In this document: positions 10,301 through 13,624 of the stretch, piece by piece
Position numbering within the stretch: position 1 is the stretch's first letter
How the letters are laid out: every line of letters starts with the position of its first letter
From: Candidatus Poseidoniaceae archaeon
GTDB taxonomy: Archaea; Thermoplasmatota; Poseidoniia; Poseidoniales; Poseidoniaceae
Reading direction: 5' to 3'
Length of the DNA stretch: 13,624 nucleotides
Assembly (NCBI GenBank): GCA_022424925.1
Contig: JAKMGM010000070.1
Span: 1-13,624, forward strand
The notes under the pieces: model-generated
What the model was told of the DNA's origin: nothing
Databases searched by the model: none
The model's input: only the letters and a program-made list of their open reading frames with translations
Position numbers and translations under genes: made by a program

Positions 10301-10345
10301 CGTGCGCATGGCTTTCACTAATGTCGGGCTTGTTTGATGCCTCAT
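1379..10345 (-). CDS. Giant membrane-anchored surface protein: TSP3 repeats, TgpA-like transglutaminase region, Ig-like stalk, TM, DUF4129-like tail
   Basis: This is an uninterrupted frame of 2988 residues from the ATG at 10345. That start is preferred because a TATA-like box is centred about 28 bases upstream, fitting a leaderless archaeal transcript. An ATG at 10309 (12 residues shorter) is possible, while a TTG at 10432 is unlikely. Domains in order: signal peptide with hydrophobic core near residues 38-52 and cleavage near 61; thrombospondin type 3-like Asp-rich repeats ~64-750; TgpA-like pre-domain and transglutaminase core ~770-1060; about 15 Ig-like beta-sandwich modules ~1070-2840; one TM helix ~2848-2867 followed by RRR; cytoplasmic DUF4129-like helical domain ~2895-2975. 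N-x-S/T sequons are very frequent in the stalk, as expected of a glycosylated surface protein. Transglutaminase-fold proteins crosslink or hydrolyse amide bonds, but here the catalytic His is replaced by Asn. Adhesion, cell-cell contact or extracellular scaffolding is inferred. The gene lies 161 bases downstream of another anchored surface protein and converges on the helicase operon. Confidence 0.9.
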   Translation of the reverse strand: MRHQTSPTLVKAMRTTLSSSEPRFQWQILQHRNAIKSLSLSLLMLLSTFTAIHYVSLDVRAASDQDGDGLTYGLEYLMNTAPNDPDSDNDGLPDGWEWKYGLDPLSSNGIDGAVGDPDGDGMSNLQEYSYLQPSNWDSSSTPSVLDQGVWWNGTVPVNDWNEEDALQYNRPLCGDSGSDGQGSTILCDEDPVGNICTNGFDDDKDGLVDSADPDNDGDADCSSDDDDGDGIADEDVAGWDTDGDGMDDGWEAANGLNATSASNADGPNGDPDGDGLNNLLEYVNPTWTTMCGSSPCFRNGPDGIVTETTSPCDPVDGVGPGGCATFTAEVDGITSTNPQRADTDGDGLNDSYEALTLLTDPTSSDTDRDGIPDGVEINGAYGNPPLPSNPRSNNTDGDAFDDGDEDTNFNGVVDAGETDPTRMEDSGDEDNDGIQNWEENLSCTLWDVADTDFGGINDGDERNVSHGTDPCDSLINFETTIVTWSPGISQLEVLNGSGFNPSGGVGWFNTSGTWVAFAYATTVNNVLQGVSPAPGAGVTQASNRNGSFCHTSATASGTIGTTQQYCDDDYSDTDGDGLADWQELLGTFGWFSNPTLADTDGDGVSDFDEVFDNTDPNEPCVNLLDDDLDGLNNFFETTTGCPLEFIGVLNGSSDVWVTDDLDFDTDAGGVGDRDEYFDGTNPENDPTDDLLPADFDGDGIPDAVENQTGTDWTNPDTDGGGMSDGLECTQEFWIVGCVGSPFDPLDPSDDFTPSEIVFWANNSSGAVDTNIVHRWRMNTYDFYTGTTYAHLATVHPFEEIVLPSSNFTHLADLAFANETLDWFIKYQNPINVGSLPVPESLSNISFIVDSSSVVQRSNDTHNMRVVTGPVQEMYTQQPEYYFDWATLAATTVPGTNSSYELVLPSAFTDSTNALSYLFNVTNAVVSEAGATNAYDSAVAIQEFLVNGNATTEFKRNYNGSGILTTEDLSVGLVQSSLEGTCSEFSTVFVTMARLAGLPARKVSGFSGGTWNGDGYAVYSTDLNTWGEVRLQQNAANGDTDLGWIAFDACPDAEEVEIVNQSISSLTYERSGINPLTVSGQLQFTENMSAIPNMPLVGYLVPVGLEDQIPGAASIPNFQIGSETTLSNGSFSFFGSPPEMAGPGMYRVVVKLTQQGYVSETGVVLDGFVNVTDDSVINHTAPNAINAPIAGAGALTVIEGTLRLFNAPITNVQNIGALDDVPPEVWLSFTSSVDGFTNLTSPINPDGSWSIELNLDPLETKTNVSATLGFSGWQDTQVAGVAPVQFHLRPSTTAIVLDIRDAPNLTATLEGPLSNSSILLINDDIWVNGSVLTIGASPVAMAGNLSLSIRQNGTSDEWLQVFNRTVNGAFSFQHLLTTAEAQVLAGEIEVQLRFFPDTIEATDDANLSSSAPFFLRGFLVFDVQASSQLRGTEAAILVSAIDHRGATSDLSILGNFDFAFDGSWVNTTVNPESETMTISWTIDSTLRAGDYPFEISFNGSELYQPSTGLSSVRVAAEIDWNFSLAQDWTHIGNTSYMFGDIFDAQYPTEKVLGDNITMLTLTMLNTEGQPFDLAQGFLNNTTGSFNLSFTAPSTSPSNAYEVILGMDFDSMAPAGGAYYRFVDTAVPPATPNLPSTLVGIESEFVVEPERESAIVEMTQSVDFNAKITDLADKSNVSDATVEFIFDWGNTNISMGTATSDQEGNATLQWTATGISPGYYDVLVVVYDDLTDGLAVGNSRRTGNSSIVNLTVQVPSDIRIDFAPSVTTAGINFNVLGQVLDADDPARPLTSSVELSAFWLSNPDELLVSSYRTTSNGTFNVSIPTDTSGNGTVRGDKTLVISVVEDSSPFYLTSSAQSGILVMGVSQFNNIQPLNPLTVNRGSTINITARLLESSDMFAPLSGFDVDIQFHETWLTGTQTDGAGYSNFSHLVPFSHPLGLIVVTLVFNGSSDLLSTQVNLSTVTIRSTTVMIVDPIAANPVAGTTFNVSGSVLSDNGSGLEQRDGSVLPSNILFSINGQPVGFTVTGGSVVAGGAWTASIALSESFEAGNNTLVATYVPNVNFYIGSESNGTFDSRGFSTLVFVKPAVDGLGSPSLNDRTERGENVTVQVLLRDNTLAPIPSQQVILRLIDTDVSVTLTTFDNGTAYGTLSIPENQSVGFNDLEVIFAGTPGTTGILGSNASTQFVVLAQTQLRITASPSTLVAGDSFSVEGVLLDDLNQVLAIDGVASLAIVHLLVDGVPVSSVETDPMNGNFSISWTLPESTAAGSHLIEVRFLGGRDWVDPIGVGDPPNPDYYLPSSAQVNFNVSVPTKILLLTATGEVDREELMTIQGRLVDLVDTPLEALTVEVWLGGQWMTNVSTDETGLFTAVYPVPADAQLGAIDLEIRFTGTTFYLPSNATGTWNVFSPILVQVSIESPVAVGQNTTISGSVVDNQLTGIPDMQVELEVEGLVIGLVTTDASGAFSFDWNVPDTFGFGNNTLFAVVDAQGFYRANTGNTTFFLAHRSDITLVFEDGKDATRGNLWTLSGRLYDIDTVNNDGLAGMDISLRLDDVELMTLVTGDDGSWSAVVPATMDLLRGDHVFTVVFEGTQAHLATQSSGTATVWANAMITIDGTSSNIVVRSDSTFAPIILTGSVSEIGGLGEVFDNVTLYLGNASQCLEGKDGARCLDDLLIDWANGNFTLTTTAPSFLSAGPQYLHLGTPRHDEHYLNAATSTHPIYVKINADIVVTLDQIVENEQEDVGGSISITAEDTKQGVDGISVTIYMYSENGTQLSNPLQPLTDANGVATFDFNSDPPFGDVDEWGMVTLEILINDPRLSQQTLDDFALDSSQASMLSYKFQEEETQLPSWAYVLTILVLALVTAGVVMYRRRQSAELLQEAAEVFAYTAELLAAGDSIRESIFTCYQNLCSIFQENGFLRRDFETVREFEMAIRNAMPQISEDALKALDNMFEQARYSREEMGEQHQAAAQQALGRMGQEIASLTKIPVR
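1382..1804 (-). other. C-terminal TM anchor and cytoplasmic DUF4129-like domain of the giant protein
   Basis: WAYVLTILVLALVTAGVVMY (residues 2848-2867) is a single hydrophobic span. RRR follows, a positive-inside stop-transfer signal that places the last ~120 residues in the cytoplasm. That tail contains IRESIFTCYQNL, a GFLRRDFETVREF segment and FEQARYS (2950-2956). These fit the DUF4129 pattern: a helix with Y-x-x-L, G-x-x-R-x-x-x-x-T-x-x-EF, then FE-x-ARYS. DUF4129 is known as the C-terminal partner of transglutaminase domains in TgpA-type membrane proteins, which independently supports the transglutaminase assignment. Confidence 0.8.
1825..7140 (-). repeat. Stalk of about 15 Ig-like beta-sandwich modules in the giant protein
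   Basis: After the transglutaminase core the protein consists of diverged modules of roughly 110-130 residues. A recurrent pattern is G-x(4)-V-x-G-x-L-x-D, then a proline/hydrophobic turn, a strand with T-x(3)-G-x-F, a short P-rich turn, G-x(3)-L-x-V-x-F-x-G-x(3)-Y-x-x-S. Clear examples of the first strand are FNVSGSVLSDNG, FSVEGVLLDDLNQ, MTIQGRLVDLVD, TTISGSVVDNQLTG and LWTLSGRLYDID. Such modules are common in carboxypeptidase-regulatory-like and bacterial Ig-like stalks, where they space a functional head away from the membrane. Copies are diverged in sequence, so this is old duplication rather than recent DNA expansion. N-glycosylation sequons occur in most modules. Confidence 0.75.
7160..8035 (-). 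other. TgpA-like transglutaminase region of the giant protein (catalytic His replaced by Asn)
   Basis: The region begins with HRWRMNTYDFYTG (~772-784), which resembles the WR-x-YD-x-Y-x-G signature ahead of the transglutaminase core in TgpA/DUF3488-type proteins. The segment SAVAIQEFLVNGNATTEF matches the helix before the active site. EGTCSEFSTVFVTMARLAGL carries the nucleophile Cys981 (TGC, complement of 7403-7405), followed by PARKVSGFSGG. The second motif reads DLNTWGEVRL, where family members have D-x-H-x-W-x-EV, so position 1023 is Asn (AAC, complement of 7277-7279). The third motif is GWIAFDACP, with Asp1047 (complement of 7205-7207). Spacing between the three positions is normal, so the alignment is not in doubt. 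The fold call is strong; activity is uncertain. Confidence 0.82.
8095..10156 (-). repeat. Thrombospondin type 3-like calcium-binding repeat block of the giant protein
   Basis: About 16-18 copies of a D-x-D-x-DG-hydrophobic-x-D-x-x-E pattern are seen, for example DTDGDGLNDSYE, DTDRDGIPDGVE, DTDGDGVSDFDE and ADFDGDGIPDAVE. The alternating Asp residues are the expected Ca2+ ligands of TSP3 repeats, which stiffen extracellular stalks when calcium is bound. At DNA level this appears as degenerate copies of ccgtcaccgtcggtatc on the + strand. The chain is not uniform. Near 9700-9760 it includes CTNGFDDDKDGLVDSADPD, which resembles the MopE-like putative metal-binding motif. It also contains two longer inserts: a Cys-rich one near 9345-9480 and a beta-rich one near 8640-8935. 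Confidence 0.85.
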
Positions 10346-10369
10346 AAGGGAAATGGTGCGATGTTCATA

Positions 10370-10377
10370 CAATAATT
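10370..10377 (-). promoter_or_regulatory. TATA-like box for the giant surface-protein gene
   Basis: Read on the minus strand, an A/T-rich AATTATTG stretch is centred about 28 bases before the ATG at 10345. That is the spacing expected if transcription begins at or beside the start codon (leaderless mRNA). No Shine-Dalgarno is present before that ATG. The box match is only approximate. Confidence 0.35.
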
Positions 10378-10379
10378 CG

Positions 10380-10409
10380 TTTTGAAGAGGGGGGTAAACC
10401 TCTTGAAAA
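10380..10409. promoter_or_regulatory. Imperfect 11-base inverted repeat upstream of the giant gene (possible operator or terminator hairpin)
   Basis: On the + strand, ttttgaagagg (10380-10390) and cctcttgaaaa (10399-10409) are complementary except for one central G-G mismatch, with an 8-base spacer ggggtaaa. The repeat ends 2 bases upstream of the TATA-like box, a position suited to a dimeric regulator. On the minus strand a T-rich tract (complement of 10406-10420) overlaps one arm, so it could instead help end the upstream transcript. Confidence 0.4.
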
Positions 10410-10476
10410 GACAAAAACAATCGACCAGTCAACCTTTTTTACAGCGAGGTAACCCGAGACAGGGAATCTACGGAAC

Positions 10477-10497
10477 TCGCTTGGAAATGACAAGCGA
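10477..10497 (-). terminator. Short hairpin just after the 983-aa gene stop codon
   Basis: tcgcttg (10477-10483) and caagcga (10491-10497) form a perfect 7-base-pair stem with a 7-base loop, starting 9 bases after the TGA of the upstream surface-protein gene. No T-run follows directly; the nearest T-rich tract on this strand is 57-71 bases further on. It could be a 3'-end structure or a processing site, and evidence for true termination is weak. Confidence 0.3.
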
Positions 10498-10506
10498 AGA
10501 ATGGAC

Positions 10507-13458
10507 TCAGAGGTCTTCAAGTTCATCGAGAAGTTCCAAGTCATCGTCTTCTTCCAAAACCGGTTCTGGAATTTCTTCAGTGACCACATCCATCTCGATG
10601 TTGTCTTCAACCCAATTCATCTCTTTCTCGGAAACGAAACCGGACGTCTGACCCCGTCGATACACTGCGAAGACCATCACGAGCACAAGACCGAGTCCGA
10701 GAACCAGTGTTTGTGGTCCTGGATTTATCACTTCATTTGCAAGGCAACCAATGCCGTTGCAATTTGTTTGGTAGGTGAAGGGGACGATTTGGGTAAACTC
10801 TGCATCGTAGGGAACTTCCTCATCCATTGGAGTTACGGTCAATGTGAACCGTATTTGCTCGCCATCCTTCAAGTTGTCAGGAGGCGTCATCAAGACTGAG
10901 AAATCTTTGTCTGAATAGGCTGGGAGCGTGAGCAGAAGGAAACTGCCACCTGCCTGGTCAGAAGAGGCTCGAATGAGGCCATCCCAACCGTTCGGTTCAT
11001 CCAAAGTGATGACGACATCGAGCGGGATGTTGTTATCGTTCGAAATCTTGTAATTCAAATTTCGCTGTTCATTGGATTCAAACTGGATAATCTCACTGCT
11101 CGAATCAGTAATGGTAATTCGGCCAGCAACGACCTCTTCACGCACTTCAACAGTCACGGGGAGGTCGAAGTATCGGGCTTCTTCTGAATCGACCCCTTCC
11201 TCAATCACTCGAACGAAAACCGTGTGAAGTCCTGCCTCAACGTTCTTTCCGAGCGTCATGTCGAGTTTCAAGTCTACATACTCGTCCTGATCAAGATACA
11301 CCACGACAATGTTCGATTCGGTGCCGTTTGAAAGTTCGTAATCCCATGTGCCGTACATTGGGTCTCCATCTGTCTCGTCCGTGTTGCGCTCCAAATCGCT
11401 GGGATTGATGATGCGCCATGTGGTTTGGCCCTGGCCTTCAGTAGAATCTGTGATTCGCATGTTGTAGTAGACACTGCTGTCCGGTGCCACGGGGCCGACC
11501 GTTCCAAGCGTCCCACCGTCAGAATCTGCAATCACTTCTACCAGTATGCCAAATGTCCTGTGAACAGTAAACGCTACATCCGTACTCAGTTCCGTATCGC
11601 TGGTACTCGAAACAGAAAATTCAACCATTCCAATGTCCTGTGCATCACGCTCACTGGGCGGGAACACATCCATTCGCACGGTAAGAATTTGATTTGAACC
11701 AATGTCGGGCGTAAGAGAGTAAATTCCTTCCTCGGAAAGTTCCATTCCAGTATCGTTATCGTAGAACTTGTATTGCCAAGCGTCAGGTAAATCTGTCACT
11801 CGCATACGGAATGAATCGGTAATGAAACCTGCATTGAAAACATCGATGAAAAATTCACCTTTCGTGTCTCCGGCATCGACATAATGCGACAGTGTTTCGT
11901 CATAGGCTTCAGTTCGCGTCGAATCTGCAATTTGAATCTGGTGTTCAAAGTCTTCAAACACTGAAACTCTTGGTGGTGCAAGCACTTCTGATTCTTCGAT
12001 TGAAAGCGTGATTGTTTTAATCGAGACTTGGTCATCTTGAGCGTTTTCAGTGTCTGCATAGGCTCGTGCTTCAACCTCGATGCTGCTCGGAGCCGATGTC
12101 AAATCGCCGTCAACCACGTCGAACGAGAGGATTGGGCGAGCAAAAGAGCCACCCCCGTTCAGGGTATATCCACCGGATTGGTCCCACACTGGGTCAGACC
12201 AGGACGAAGGGAAAGGAGAGCCGACCAAATCAAAAATAACGTTCATCGAAGAAGAAGTCGAACCCGTATGTTCAATCACAAATTCGATGCTTGAAGTTTG
12301 ACCTGGAGCAATAAGTACCGTATCAGGTTGCGAAGAGGGAAGCGACAGATACATGTCGTATTCAATGAACGCAATACCCGGGTGTTCAAACACCAGTGTG
12401 TGGCCTTGAAGGTCGCTAATCTCAAGTTGCAGAGGGTATTCTCCAGCTGCCGTACCCGAATCGTATGTATATGTGAAATTTCCAATGAGACCCTCATTAT
12501 CCAGTTTCAATTCATCGTCATCAAACGACTTATCGAAAACCGAGTTTGCACCGTTCGGTGTGCTCAAAATCAAGTCGACGCCTTGAATATCGTCTCGGCC
12601 AAAGGCATCGCGAACATCAACAGTGAACTGCATTGTACGGAACTCAGGGCGGTGGTTTGGTGACCATTCAGTGACTTCCGGGTCGGTGAAACTCGCACCT
12701 GGTCGGTGAACCTTCACGGAGGAATCTGCCAGGGCATTTGCTTTGAGTTCGAGTTTTGAAAATCCATTGGTTTGTTCAACATCTCCGAACGCAACATTCA
12801 CTTCGCAGTTGTCGCCACCAATGCCGCCACCACCGCTGCTCTCACAGGTCGCTTGTGCATCGATATCGAGTTCGATTTGCTTGCCGTTTTCAACCGTGAA
12901 ACCGTCTGAAGGAATATCAAAATCAATCACACTGAGCGTCCACGGGCAACCTCCGGTTCCAAACGTACCTCCAGTACACGGGTCTTCTAATGTCTCGGAA
13001 TACGAATCGATTTCACTGCCACCTGCTCCGAGTGAGTAGGTCAGGTCAGCGGTCGAACCAGTCGTTCCGCGGAATTGAATGTAGAGAGAGAGTGTGACGA
13101 TGTCGGTGCTGCCTCGCCCGTATACTTTCAAATCAGAAATCATCTCGTTTGATTGGAAGGTAAGACCGCCAAGTGCACTCTCTTCTTGGTGAGAGCCAGA
13201 CGGTTCTTCGGTGGTGATTGAGCCATCGCCGCCGCTCTGTGAAGTCATAGCATCCAAGTACAAATCGTAGGATTGGCATGACGAGCATTCGTTGCTTGAA
13301 GACACGGTTGGAGCTTCTTCCAACTGCGATTCAACTCCCATCGAAGAATCGAGAGGGGCTGATAAGGGTAGGATTGCGCCCAGCATGAGGACAACCAAAA
13401 GCAGTGGTAAAAGTCGATTCACTGGAGTTGAATGTTGAGAGGACACCCTGTTCACCAT
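10507..13458 (-). CDS. Secreted, C-terminally anchored beta-rich surface protein with NEW3-like modules and acidic tail (983 aa)
   Basis: I do not recognise a named family. The ATG at 13458 is the natural start: it is followed by a basic, short N-region and a hydrophobic core LLPLLLVVLMLGAILPLSA (16-34). A TATA-like box lies ~25 bases upstream and there is no Shine-Dalgarno. Residues ~55-260 form a Cys-paired, Gly/Ser-rich beta domain: C58-x-x-C61, then two further pairs separated by glycine-rich loops. From ~260 to ~905 come several beta-sandwich modules. The clearest, near 490-630, has FFIDVFNAGFITDSFRM, then LPDAW and a later LTVRMDVFPP, resembling the NPCBM-associated NEW3 fold. A CNGIGC pair precedes the single TM at ~915-932, followed by YRR. 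The final ~50 residues are cytoplasmic and strongly acidic, with 19 Asp/Glu among the last 43, ending LELLDELEDL. The gene precedes the giant protein gene by 161 bases and shares its topology, so a joint cell-surface role is plausible but unproven. Confidence 0.87.
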   Translation of the reverse strand: MVNRVSSQHSTPVNRLLPLLLVVLMLGAILPLSAPLDSSMGVESQLEEAPTVSSSNECSSCQSYDLYLDAMTSQSGGDGSITTEEPSGSHQEESALGGLTFQSNEMISDLKVYGRGSTDIVTLSLYIQFRGTTGSTADLTYSLGAGGSEIDSYSETLEDPCTGGTFGTGGCPWTLSVIDFDIPSDGFTVENGKQIELDIDAQATCESSGGGGIGGDNCEVNVAFGDVEQTNGFSKLELKANALADSSVKVHRPGASFTDPEVTEWSPNHRPEFRTMQFTVDVRDAFGRDDIQGVDLILSTPNGANSVFDKSFDDDELKLDNEGLIGNFTYTYDSGTAAGEYPLQLEISDLQGHTLVFEHPGIAFIEYDMYLSLPSSQPDTVLIAPGQTSSIEFVIEHTGSTSSSMNVIFDLVGSPFPSSWSDPVWDQSGGYTLNGGGSFARPILSFDVVDGDLTSAPSSIEVEARAYADTENAQDDQVSIKTITLSIEESEVLAPPRVSVFEDFEHQIQIADSTRTEAYDETLSHYVDAGDTKGEFFIDVFNAGFITDSFRMRVTDLPDAWQYKFYDNDTGMELSEEGIYSLTPDIGSNQILTVRMDVFPPSERDAQDIGMVEFSVSSTSDTELSTDVAFTVHRTFGILVEVIADSDGGTLGTVGPVAPDSSVYYNMRITDSTEGQGQTTWRIINPSDLERNTDETDGDPMYGTWDYELSNGTESNIVVVYLDQDEYVDLKLDMTLGKNVEAGLHTVFVRVIEEGVDSEEARYFDLPVTVEVREEVVAGRITITDSSSEIIQFESNEQRNLNYKISNDNNIPLDVVITLDEPNGWDGLIRASSDQAGGSFLLLTLPAYSDKDFSVLMTPPDNLKDGEQIRFTLTVTPMDEEVPYDAEFTQIVPFTYQTNCNGIGCLANEVINPGPQTLVLGLGLVLVMVFAVYRRGQTSGFVSEKEMNWVEDNIEMDVVTEEIPEPVLEEDDDLELLDELEDL

Positions 13459-13479
13459 TGTGGCCTGTTCGCCCGAGTG

Positions 13480-13485
13480 TTAAAC
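13480..13485 (-). promoter_or_regulatory. TATA-like box for the 983-aa surface-protein gene
   Basis: On the minus strand GTTTAA is centred about 25 bases before the ATG at 13458, the right distance for a leaderless archaeal start. The match is short and partial. No Shine-Dalgarno is seen upstream of the ATG. Confidence 0.3.
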
Positions 13486-13507
13486 GGTTTTGCATTGAAT
13501 GTTCATG

Positions 13508-13529
13508 AAAAACGCTCTCTGACAAGAGA
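13508..13529 (-). terminator. Hairpin plus T-run downstream of tRNA-Leu
   Basis: Read on the minus strand, a 5-base-pair stem TCTCT/AGAGA with a TGTC loop (13529-13516) is followed within three bases by TTTTT (13512-13508). It begins 18 bases after the tRNA 3' end and ends before the surface-protein ATG. T-runs are the usual archaeal termination signal, so this is a reasonable tRNA terminator, though the stem is short. Confidence 0.35.
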
Positions 13530-13547
13530 AACGAAATGAGAGTATTA

Positions 13548-13624
13548 TGCAGGGGGTGGGATACGAACCCACGAACCCATACGGGACCGGATCTTAAGCC
13601 CGGCGCCTTTGACCAACTCAGCCA
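13548..13624 (-). tRNA. tRNA-Leu (anticodon UAA), 5' end cut by window edge
   Basis: The minus strand shows a type II tRNA. The D-arm begins at the window edge (TGGCTGAGTTGGTCAAAGG). The anticodon stem CCGGG/TCCGG encloses the loop CTTAAGA, with anticodon TAA (complement of 13594-13596). A long variable arm forms CCC-GTAT-GGG. The T-arm is GTGGG-TTCGTAT-CCCAC. The acceptor 3' strand is CCCCTGC plus discriminator A (13548). The missing 5' acceptor strand should read GCAGGGG just outside the window. No intron and no encoded CCA are present, as usual in archaea. The long variable arm plus the UAA anticodon identify leucine (UUA/UUG codons). Confidence 0.93.

Noticed and set aside
10346..10432. 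N-terminal extension of the giant protein from a TTG at 10432
   Set aside because: TTG is a rare start, the extension runs through the inverted repeat and the TATA-like box, and it puts the signal peptide core more than 65 residues from the N-terminus.
10435..10440. T6 run on the + strand as a terminator
   Set aside because: No + strand gene precedes it; the transcribed strand here is minus, where it reads as A6.
10501..10899. 132-codon + strand frame opposite the tail of the 983-aa gene
   Set aside because: It is antisense to a well-supported TM and acidic tail and has no recognisable domain.

Overview
The window looks archaeal, most likely from a marine Poseidoniales-type (Marine Group II) euryarchaeon. 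This placement is an inference. The evidence is an XPD/Rad3-type helicase, a type II tRNA-Leu without an encoded CCA end, large genes that lack a Shine-Dalgarno but carry TATA-like boxes about 25-28 bases before the ATG (leaderless style), and giant C-terminally anchored surface proteins built from calcium-binding and Ig-like repeats. No mobile element, CRISPR array or phage gene is visible.

Layout. Bases 3-1353 (+ strand) hold the 3' part of an XPD/Rad3-like helicase, followed 31 bases later by a small protein (853-1353) whose C-terminus resembles the end of an alpha-crystallin/Hsp20 fold. These genes converge, with only 25 bases between stop codons, on a minus-strand cluster that fills the rest of the window. 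Read in its own direction, the cluster starts with tRNA-Leu(UAA), cut by the window edge (13548-13624), then a 983-residue secreted and membrane-anchored protein (13458-10507), then a giant protein of about 2988 residues (10345-1379).

The giant protein is the main object of interest. It has a signal peptide, a long thrombospondin type 3-like calcium-binding block with a MopE-like metal-binding motif, a TgpA-like transglutaminase region, about 15 Ig-like beta-sandwich modules, one transmembrane helix, and a cytoplasmic DUF4129-like domain. The transglutaminase core keeps its Cys and Asp, but the expected His is Asn, so it may be inactive or altered. In TgpA-type enzymes the transglutaminase and DUF4129 domains lie close together. 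Here roughly 1,800 residues of Ig-like stalk separate them, which would place the transglutaminase domain far from the membrane.

The 983-residue neighbour has the same topology (signal peptide, beta-rich ectodomain with NEW3-like modules, one C-terminal TM) but ends in a very acidic cytoplasmic tail. The two may be co-expressed cell-surface or adhesion components. The 161-base gap between them contains a small hairpin, an imperfect 11-base inverted repeat and a TATA-like box, so the giant gene may also have its own regulated promoter.
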